A stretch of 7,137 nt of DNA, taken from the NCBI GenBank assembly GCA_903873355.1, contig CAIQOG010000205.1, positions 1 through 7,137 of the forward strand. The letters are read 5' to 3'. The translations under genes were made by a program, and so were the position numbers. The stretch is from an uncultured Bacteroidales bacterium (GTDB taxonomy: Bacteria; Bacteroidota; Bacteroidia; Bacteroidales; Paludibacteraceae). How positions within the stretch are numbered: position 1 is the stretch's first letter; every line of letters begins with the position of its first letter. Below the pieces are notes generated by a model. That model saw only the letters and a list, made by a program, of their open reading frames with translations, was not told where the DNA came from and searched no databases. Shown here piece after piece: positions 1 to 7,137 of this stretch.

Positions 1-53
1 GATAAAATTTAATATTTTTTCAATTATAATCATCTTATATATCATTTTGATTA

Positions 54-2120
<2,067 letters not shown>

Positions 2121-2594
2121 TTATATTTCTCTGTCGAATTTTATATAACGGGGTTCAAGCGGCACATAATCATCGTTATCCCACAACGAACTGGTAATCA
2201 TCAAATCAGCACTGTAACGGTTGCAGGCAATTGGCACATTATGCACTCGACACTGACGCAAAAGCATCTGAATATCAGCCTCATGAGGTTGAGCATTCAA
2301 ATCGTCAATCAGAAAAACAGCCAGATTAATCTGTTTACGCACCACCAACGCAGCAATTTCTGCATCACCACCAAGCGGTCCTGAATTCATACAGGTTATA
2401 TCTACATTCACGCCCTTTTCTTTGAAAGCTTGTTGAATGAGACTGCCAGTAGTTCCGGTACAAATCAGATGATGTTTTGCCAGCATATCAGCATTAAAAA
2501 TTGCCCATTCCACCATGTCGGCTTTTCGTCTGTCATGTGCTACCAATGCTATTTTCAGTTGCTTTTTCATTTCAGTATTATTTTGTTTATCCAT
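2121..2594 (-). CDS. mgsA: Methylglyoxal synthase MgsA
   Basis: Converts dihydroxyacetone phosphate to methylglyoxal plus inorganic phosphate in the cytoplasm, an overflow route that frees phosphate when glycolytic triose phosphates accumulate. The 157-residue product matches the family (about 150 residues) along its length. IALVAHDRRK holds the conserved His-Asp (H20, D21) and Lys24. TGTTG (46-50) is the phosphate-binding loop. NSGPLGGD ends in the Asp equivalent to the catalytic base Asp71 of E. coli (D77 here). IDDLNAQPHEADIQ supplies the equivalents of Asp91, His98 and Asp101 (D97, H104, D107), and PIACN (121-125) follows. One visible difference is HEAD where E. coli has HDPD; the functional His and final Asp remain. 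The conserved fold begins at about residue 14. An internal Met9 (ATG at 2570) is a plausible true start, because a predicted promoter ends only five bases before the first ATG. First gene of the probable mgsA-ligA transcript. Confidence 0.95.
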   Translation of the reverse strand: MDKQNNTEMKKQLKIALVAHDRRKADMVEWAIFNADMLAKHHLICTGTTGSLIQQAFKEKGVNVDITCMNSGPLGGDAEIAALVVRKQINLAVFLIDDLNAQPHEADIQMLLRQCRVHNVPIACNRYSADLMITSSLWDNDDYVPLEPRYIKFDREI

Positions 2595-2598
2595 TCCA

Positions 2599-2628
2599 CA
2601 AAATTAATCCTTTTTCTAATTTATGCAA
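2599..2628 (-). promoter_or_regulatory. Predicted Bacteroidota-type promoter for mgsA(-ligA)
   Basis: Read on the minus strand, TTG (2628-2626) is followed after 19 bases by TAATTTTG (2606-2599). This fits the Bacteroidota primary sigma consensus of TTG at -33 and TAnnTTTG at -7. Transcription would begin at about position 2594, essentially on the first mgsA ATG. That implies either a leaderless message or translation from the internal ATG at 2570. The match is by eye, and AT-rich DNA gives chance hits. Confidence 0.55.
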
Positions 2629-2666
2629 TGAATTTCAACGAAAGTTCTTAAAAAACTATTTATGGG

Positions 2667-2697
2667 TTGTCTGAACTGTGAAATTTATCTACTTTTG
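2667..2697 (+). promoter_or_regulatory. Predicted Bacteroidota-type promoter for the GHL10 gene
   Basis: TTG (2667-2669) is followed after 20 bases by TACTTTTG (2690-2697), matching the TTG / TAnnTTTG promoter pattern of Bacteroidota. The expected start of transcription is near 2702, giving a leader of about 15 bases before the ATG at 2718. No Shine-Dalgarno sequence is visible in that leader, which is usual for this phylum. It may also drive the two downstream plus-strand genes, since no clear promoter or terminator was seen after 4241. Confidence 0.6.
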
Positions 2698-2717
2698 TAT
2701 TCAAACATTTCAACTGT

Positions 2718-4241
2718 ATGACAAAAAGAAGCTTTATAATTCTCTCATTTATATTTATTATTACAAGTCTTTCGGCTCAACATTCCAAACGCGAATTCAG
2801 GGCGGTTTGGGTGGCTACAGTAGCTAATATTGACTGGCCCAGTCAGCGGAATCTTTCTTCAAAAGCACAGCGTGAAGAAATGCGTTCGATGCTCGACGGA
2901 CTGGCTAAAAACAATATCAATGCCATTATTCTACAGATAAGACCAACTTCTGATGCATTTTATCCTTCAGCTATCGAGCCATGGTCGCACTGGCTCACCG
3001 GCAAGCAGGGAACACGTCCGAATCCATATTATGATCCGCTGCAATTCATTATTGAAGAGGCTCACAAACGTTTTATTGAAGTTCATGCATGGCTCAATCC
3101 ATATCGTGTTACCAATTCCGACAACCTGAATATTCTCAACAAAAATCACCTTTATTTCAAAAATAAAGACCTTTTTGTGAAATATGGAGATAAATATTAT
3201 TTCGACCCCGGGCTGGATGAAACACGTGAATTTCTGAATCGCGTGGTGGAAGATGTGGTGGAACGCTATGATGTGGACGGTGTTCATTTCGACGATTATT
3301 TTTATCCGTATCGTGTTGCCAATGAGGAATTTCCGGACGAAATGACTTTCCGCAAAAACCCGCGTGGTTTTGAACCAAACCAGAAAAATGACTGGCGACG
3401 TAATAACGTGAATCTGGTAATTTCAGAGCTTCAACAAACCATAAAAGGTCTGAAACCATGGGTTGAGTTTGGAGTTTCGCCTTTTGGAGTGTGGCGTAAT
3501 CAGTCGTCCGACCCAACAGGTTCAGCCACACAAGCCGGTTGTCAGAATTATGATGATTTATATGCCGACATATTGAAATGGCTTAAGGAAGGTACTATTG
3601 ACTATATTGTTCCGCAACTTTACTGGGAAATTGGTAAACGAGTGGCCGATTATGAAGTGTTGGCGAAATGGTGGAGCGAAAATTCGTTCGGAAAAAACCT
3701 TTATATCGGCATGTATGCTTCACAACTTGGTTCGCACGAAGCAAATCAGGCATGGAGAAATGGCAATGAAATCTGTCGTCAGCTGAAAATGAACAAACAA
3801 TATCCGCAAATTGAGGGTGCAGTATTTTTCAGTGCCAAACCGTTTCTGAAAAACAGGCAAAATCTGAACGACAGTCTGCAACAAAATTATTATAAATATC
3901 CTGCCATTTGTCCGGTCAATCACAACATTGAGGGTGAAACTCCAGCTCAACCACAGAATATAAAAATACTGCGCGATGGCAAAGAAGCTTACCTCGTCTG
4001 GGACGAAATGGACGAAGAAGGTGGCTGTAAAACAGTCTATTATGTGGTATATGCTTTCAAAGGACGCAAAGCCGGAGATATGGAAGATCCCGCCAATATT
4101 GTAGCCCGTACAACTGAAAATTGCATTGATCTAAAAGAATTAGACAAAAAATTCGGTGGAATTTACACCTTTGTTGTAACTGCAGTAAACCGCTTCAAAC
4201 ACGAAAGTGTGCCCACTTACGGTGTTACCCGCAGACTTTGA
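2718..4241 (+). CDS. Secreted GHL10 (DUF187/YngK-like) glycosyl hydrolase with C-terminal FnIII-like domain
   Basis: Predicted exported glycosidase of 507 residues. A Sec signal peptide covers about 1-20 (KR, hydrophobic stretch, then LSA before Gln21). It has no lipobox cysteine, so the generic family label 'lipoprotein' does not fit this copy. The TIM-barrel GHL10 domain runs from about 25 to 380. It opens with REFRAVWVATVANIDWP and shows HAWLNPYR (123-130), DGVHFDDYFYP (187-197, acidic residues at a likely active-site strand), SPFGVWR (254-260) and VPQLYWE (298-304). Residues about 410-507 look like one fibronectin III domain (PQNIKI...AYLVWDE...YYVVYAF...YTFVVTAVNR). The characterised relative DigH (YddW) of E. 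coli cleaves denuded peptidoglycan glycan strands, so a wall-remodelling role in the periplasm is the best guess; another glycan substrate is possible. The ATG at 2718 follows a predicted promoter and gives an immediate signal peptide. Family assignment is strong; substrate is inferred. Confidence 0.92.
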   Translation: MTKRSFIILSFIFIITSLSAQHSKREFRAVWVATVANIDWPSQRNLSSKAQREEMRSMLDGLAKNNINAIILQIRPTSDAFYPSAIEPWSHWLTGKQGTRPNPYYDPLQFIIEEAHKRFIEVHAWLNPYRVTNSDNLNILNKNHLYFKNKDLFVKYGDKYYFDPGLDETREFLNRVVEDVVERYDVDGVHFDDYFYPYRVANEEFPDEMTFRKNPRGFEPNQKNDWRRNNVNLVISELQQTIKGLKPWVEFGVSPFGVWRNQSSDPTGSATQAGCQNYDDLYADILKWLKEGTIDYIVPQLYWEIGKRVADYEVLAKWWSENSFGKNLYIGMYASQLGSHEANQAWRNGNEICRQLKMNKQYPQIEGAVFFSAKPFLKNRQNLNDSLQQNYYKYPAICPVNHNIEGETPAQPQNIKILRDGKEAYLVWDEMDEEGGCKTVYYVVYAFKGRKAGDMEDPANIVARTTENCIDLKELDKKFGGIYTFVVTAVNRFKHESVPTYGVTRRL

Positions 4242-4331
4242 TTAACGTATTTAACCCTGAATTTCAGTTTCAAACCCAACATTATTGGCTTTTTCAGTGT
4301 TTTGTCTGCAAAATCAATTTTTACAGAAAAC

Positions 4332-5117
4332 ATGAATTTTAGAAAAGGTATTAGTTTAGTTGCAGTCGTAGTGATTGCAACCAACATTTTTGCTCAAGAC
4401 AGATTATTCACTTACGCTTATCAAAGTACAGTTTTAAACAAAGGGCAACACGAGTTGGAGGTCAGTAACACGCTGAGAACCGGCAAAGTAGATTACTTCT
4501 CGAGGCTCGAAAACAGAACCGAAATCGAAATTGGTTTGGTAAATAACCTACAGACATCTTTTTATCTCAATCTTACATCAATTACCCAGCCCGAAAGTTC
4601 TGCTCTTAGTACCGAACACGAAGTTAGTTTTTCGAATGAATGGAAATATAAACTGTCTGACCCTGTAGCTGATCCGTTAGGACTGGCTTTGTATGGCGAA
4701 TATACTGTAGGAACATCAGAATACGAACTTGAAGGCAAACTGATTGCCGATAAAAAACTCGGAAAATTTGATATTGCAGCCAATGCAAGCTATGAATATG
4801 AAGTAGAAACCTTTGTTCCTAATGTTTGGGGGAAAGAACACAAGGCTGATATTAACCTGGCACTTGCTTACGAGTTAAATCCGCATTTTCATCTGACATT
4901 TGAAAACTCATTTCAAAATGTTTTTGCTGATGGTGAATTGAAACACAGTGCTTTATTCTCTGGTTTTGGCATTTCCTATTCTCAGGATAAATTCTGGGTG
5001 AACTTCACCGTTATGCCTCAAATACAGTCTTTTAAAGGAACAACAATTAACTCAACACTAAACCTCGATGAATTTGAAAAACTACAATGCCGCTTACTAT
5101 TCTCAGTGGCCATCTAA
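4332..5117 (+). CDS. Predicted outer-membrane beta-barrel protein
   Basis: Unrecognised protein of 261 residues. From the ATG at 4332 it has a clear signal peptide (MNFRKG, a Val/Ala/Ile-rich core, then IFA before Gln22), so I prefer this start to an upstream in-frame TTG at 4302. The mature part is a series of short alternating polar/hydrophobic segments with many aromatic residues separated by charged or Asn/Gly turns, for example ELEVSNTLRT, TEIEIGLVNN, GLALYGEYTV and KFWVNFTVMP. This is what an outer-membrane beta-barrel of roughly 10-12 strands looks like. The C-terminus is LLFSVAI rather than the more common terminal Phe. It starts 90 bases after the GHL10 gene, with no good promoter or terminator between them, and its last 50 bases overlap the cytochrome gene in another frame. 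Function is unknown; the pairing suggests a porin or anchor working with that cytochrome. Barrel call moderate; exact family not identified. Confidence 0.75.
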   Translation: MNFRKGISLVAVVVIATNIFAQDRLFTYAYQSTVLNKGQHELEVSNTLRTGKVDYFSRLENRTEIEIGLVNNLQTSFYLNLTSITQPESSALSTEHEVSFSNEWKYKLSDPVADPLGLALYGEYTVGTSEYELEGKLIADKKLGKFDIAANASYEYEVETFVPNVWGKEHKADINLALAYELNPHFHLTFENSFQNVFADGELKHSALFSGFGISYSQDKFWVNFTVMPQIQSFKGTTINSTLNLDEFEKLQCRLLFSVAI

Positions 5118-5400
5118 AATCCGAATCATAGCTTTTGGACTTTTGTTTGGAATAAATTCATGCTCGAGTCCACTCTATGTACCCGGAAAGGATAATATTC
5201 CCGCTGCTGCCAATATCGAAAATTTAAAGAAAGGTCGTGAGCTTTATGTAAGCAAATGCTCGTCGTGCCATACCTTATTTCTGCCCGAAAAGTATAACAG
5301 AATTGAGTGGAGTAAAACTGTGAATAGGATGCAACCGAAAGCAAAAATCACAGACGAAGAAAAAAATCTGATTCTGGATTATCTTTCGAAAGGGAAATAA
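5068..5400 (+). CDS. Small lipoprotein-type monoheme c-type cytochrome
   Basis: Encodes 110 residues. A hydrophobic segment at about 19-30 leads to INSC at 29-32, a plausible though non-ideal lipobox, so the mature protein would be lipid-anchored at Cys32. The mature part holds one haem c site, CSSCH (C64, C67, H68), in the usual cytochrome c setting: GRELYVSKCSSCH ahead of it and RMQPKAKITDEEKNLILDYL after it. Met88 is the likely second axial ligand and the closing helix lies around 95-108. It should act as a periplasmic or outer-membrane-attached one-electron carrier. The ATG at 5068 lies 50 bases inside the preceding barrel gene, in the +1 frame relative to it; no later ATG, GTG or TTG leaves the signal intact. 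The result is an unusually long n-region of about 16 residues. The overlap points to translational coupling. A strong terminator follows directly. Redox partner unknown. Confidence 0.85.
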   Translation: MNLKNYNAAYYSQWPSKIRIIAFGLLFGINSCSSPLYVPGKDNIPAAANIENLKKGRELYVSKCSSCHTLFLPEKYNRIEWSKTVNRMQPKAKITDEEKNLILDYLSKGK

Positions 5401-5401
5401 T

Positions 5402-5442
5402 AAAAAAATCCTGTTAATCAATCGATTAACAGGATTCTTTTT
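5402..5442. terminator. Bidirectional intrinsic terminator
   Basis: A perfect 13-bp inverted repeat (5407-5419 with 5424-5436) closes a 4-base AATC loop. It is preceded by a run of seven A (5402-5408, overlapping the stem foot) and followed by C and five T (5438-5442). It therefore has a T-tract after the hairpin in both directions. It lies between two convergent genes, directly after the cytochrome stop (5400) and just past the stop of the minus-strand T9SS gene (5448), and should end both transcripts. Confidence 0.93.
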
Positions 5443-5447
5443 GAACA

Positions 5448-7137
5448 TTATCGAATCAACAATTTTTCAGTAATTTCATCAACATTGGTAAAAGCCTTAA
5501 CTAAATAAATTCCGGGTTGAATATCTGCAGTAGAGAAATTAATCATACTATTGGACGAAAAAGAAAATCTTTTCAGGATTGAACCTGAAACATTATAAAT
5601 TATCAACTCACCATAATTTTCAGAATTATTTTTCAGAACTATCGATTTCTGCTGTTGTTCCATTTTAAGCAAATTTTCTGTAACAGCGGTTTGATTTTTA
5701 ATTGTAATAATTTTAAATCTTGTTCTTGAATTTGGTGTTGTTTGTGCTGTAAAACTATACTGAGAGTCATTCTCAGTAATATCAACCGTTTTGTTTTCAA
5801 CCAAATCTACAAGATAAATATTAGCATATTTTGATTCAACATTTTGATGAGTGAAACTTAGTTTGTATTCAGTTTCTTGACCGGCGATAAAGCCAAGATA
5901 GGTTTCATTCATATCCGGCACTGCATCTATTTGATAATCTCCATCCGGTTCAACTGCAAATAATTGAGGATTCTGCACCGTACCCAATATTTTATTGCCA
6001 TCCCAACCATTATCGAAAGTACGTTTACATGTTGAATCAGAAAATATCCACATACAATCTGAGTACGCTGCACTTTTCACTTCAATTCGAGTAAAAACTT
6101 TTAATGTCGGAATGTCATTCTTTGAAACAGAAACCCTTTGCATTTCTACATTCTGACTGACTGAACTATACGGAATCGATATTGTGGCATCAGATTTTAA
6201 TGCTTTTATCAGAAATCCCTGCATTGATGGAATTTGACCCGGAATTCCACCCAAACCTGCTGTCTGTTTAGTCGTAACTGTATATTGACCCGGATTGCTA
6301 CCAGGAGATGAATAACCAGAATTTGCTAACCAATTGATATAATTCCCAGTATTATACAAGTAGACTGATGCCTCTGTGTCAGCACCAAATTCAATTTTCG
6401 AAATATCTATTGCGGCTGTATAAGGATTTCCATAAATATGTTGACCCGGAAAAACTGAAGCAGAAGTAAAAGTCATTGAACTGTTGAAATCACTATTTTC
6501 CAATTGACCGGTGAAAGTGTAAGTTGTTGGATTAGACTGAACAATTTCATATCCGGTAAATGATGTCATAGTTGAACCCAACGGCATCAAATTCCATAAA
6601 TCATAATCGGTTGTACCTGTTTCATTCCACTTTCTTACATAGCAATTTGAAAATTTATCGCTTATATTCATTGTTTTAACCGGAATTCCAAAAAATTGCC
6701 ATTGGTATTTACTTCCCGGTTGATTATTCAGATTCCAGTTAGATTTTGAATACATTTCGACGGTTGCATTTACAGGTGAGTTTGATGAATTATGAAAAAT
6801 CAGTGAGCCGTTTGCTGCTGTTGAGCTCGATTTAATATAAATACCTGAAATTCCGGCATTATTAAATATACTTCCTATAACATTCACTTTAAAAGTTGGA
6901 TTGATTGTTATTCCACAACCCGAATTGATCGTCAAATTGTTTTTCACAGAAACATCTTTACTAATCTGTACTTTAGCAGGATTTGAAATAATCAGATTTG
7001 TAAATATTGCTTCTGACAATTTAGCACCTTCAATGCTTTGAGCTGCAATTCCATTCATAGTTACTGACCCTGTGTTCTGGCCTGAGGTTATCAGTCCATT
7101 GCACACAATATTTCCCGATACAAAGTGGTTGAAATTA
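5448..7137 (-). CDS. T9SS-exported cell-surface protein with C-terminal type A sorting domain (partial, N-terminus beyond window)
   Basis: Partial gene: the frame stays open to the right edge, so the real start and signal peptide lie beyond 7137; the GTG at 7104-7106 is only an internal codon. About 562 residues are visible. The first ~115 are short Gly/Asn-rich strand repeats (VSGNIVCNG, VSVKNNLTINSG, FKVNVIGSIFNNAG), resembling a beta-helix. The middle has features common in large Bacteroidota surface proteins: YQWQFFGIPV, GNPYTAAIDISK and PSMQGFLIKA. The last ~75 residues form a T9SS (Por) sorting domain: GELIIYNVSGSILKRF, then PGIYLVKAF and a basic end, KLLIR. That domain directs passage across the outer membrane, is normally removed, and leaves the protein attached to the surface or released. 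I see no catalytic motif, so its task (adhesion, matrix, substrate binding) is unknown. It converges on the cytochrome gene across the shared terminator and looks more AT-rich than ligA. Confidence 0.88.
   Translation of the reverse strand, partial: NFNHFVSGNIVCNGLITSGQNTGSVTMNGIAAQSIEGAKLSEAIFTNLIISNPAKVQISKDVSVKNNLTINSGCGITINPTFKVNVIGSIFNNAGISGIYIKSSSTAANGSLIFHNSSNSPVNATVEMYSKSNWNLNNQPGSKYQWQFFGIPVKTMNISDKFSNCYVRKWNETGTTDYDLWNLMPLGSTMTSFTGYEIVQSNPTTYTFTGQLENSDFNSSMTFTSASVFPGQHIYGNPYTAAIDISKIEFGADTEASVYLYNTGNYINWLANSGYSSPGSNPGQYTVTTKQTAGLGGIPGQIPSMQGFLIKALKSDATISIPYSSVSQNVEMQRVSVSKNDIPTLKVFTRIEVKSAAYSDCMWIFSDSTCKRTFDNGWDGNKILGTVQNPQLFAVEPDGDYQIDAVPDMNETYLGFIAGQETEYKLSFTHQNVESKYANIYLVDLVENKTVDITENDSQYSFTAQTTPNSRTRFKIITIKNQTAVTENLLKMEQQQKSIVLKNNSENYGELIIYNVSGSILKRFSFSSNSMINFSTADIQPGIYLVKAFTNVDEITEKLLIR

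Noticed and set aside
3157..3531. Open frame of 124 codons on the minus strand inside the GHL10 gene
   Set aside because: It is antisense to a conserved domain, lacks a promoter or start context, and its translation looks like reverse-strand noise.
4257..4267. Near-palindrome CTGAATTTCAG as an operator
   Set aside because: A single short near-palindrome in AT-rich DNA, not paired with any promoter element, is expected by chance.
4300..4320. Small hairpin TTTTG-TCTG-CAAAA followed by TCAATTTTT
   Set aside because: The stem is only 5 bp and AT-rich, and it lies a few bases before the next start codon; too weak to call a terminator.
4302..4331. In-frame TTG at 4302 as the start of the barrel protein
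   Set aside because: It would put ten polar and charged residues ahead of a textbook signal peptide; the ATG at 4332 fits a Sec substrate better.
7104..7106. GTG as the start of the T9SS protein
   Set aside because: The frame remains open to the window edge and continues the same Gly/Asn-rich strand repeats upstream, and no signal peptide follows the GTG.

Overview
The window looks like a Bacteroidota chromosome, most likely an environmental or anaerobic Bacteroidales-type organism. Three things point there: two promoters of the Bacteroidota -33 TTG / -7 TAnnTTTG type, almost no Shine-Dalgarno sequences ahead of the start codons, and a surface protein ending in a type IX secretion (T9SS, Por) sorting domain. 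Base composition is AT-rich throughout and, by eye, most AT-rich in the right-hand third. No mobile element, tRNA, rRNA, CRISPR array or phage gene is visible.

Layout. Positions 54-2594 (minus strand) hold mgsA (methylglyoxal synthase) followed by ligA (NAD-dependent DNA ligase), probably one transcript read leftward. Positions 2595-2717 are a compact divergent promoter region. Positions 2718-4241 (plus) encode a secreted glycosyl-hydrolase-like protein of the GHL10 / DUF187 family (relatives: YngK, DigH) with a fibronectin III-like C-terminus. Positions 4332-5400 (plus) encode a predicted outer-membrane beta-barrel and, overlapping it by 50 bases in another frame, a small lipoprotein-type monoheme cytochrome c. 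A near-ideal bidirectional terminator (5402-5442) separates these from a convergent minus-strand gene (5448 to the right edge). That gene encodes a large T9SS-exported surface protein whose N-terminus lies outside the window.

How the genes relate. mgsA and ligA are housekeeping functions (triose-phosphate overflow; nick sealing) with no obvious functional link beyond probable co-transcription. The right two thirds is about the cell envelope: a probable peptidoglycan or glycan hydrolase, an outer-membrane barrel, a lipid-anchored cytochrome and a T9SS surface protein. The most unusual unit is the overlapping barrel/cytochrome pair, which may act together at the outer membrane. That is an inference from gene arrangement, not a recognised system. 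I found no strong evidence for a wholly new system here. No intergenic stretch exceeds about 125 bases.
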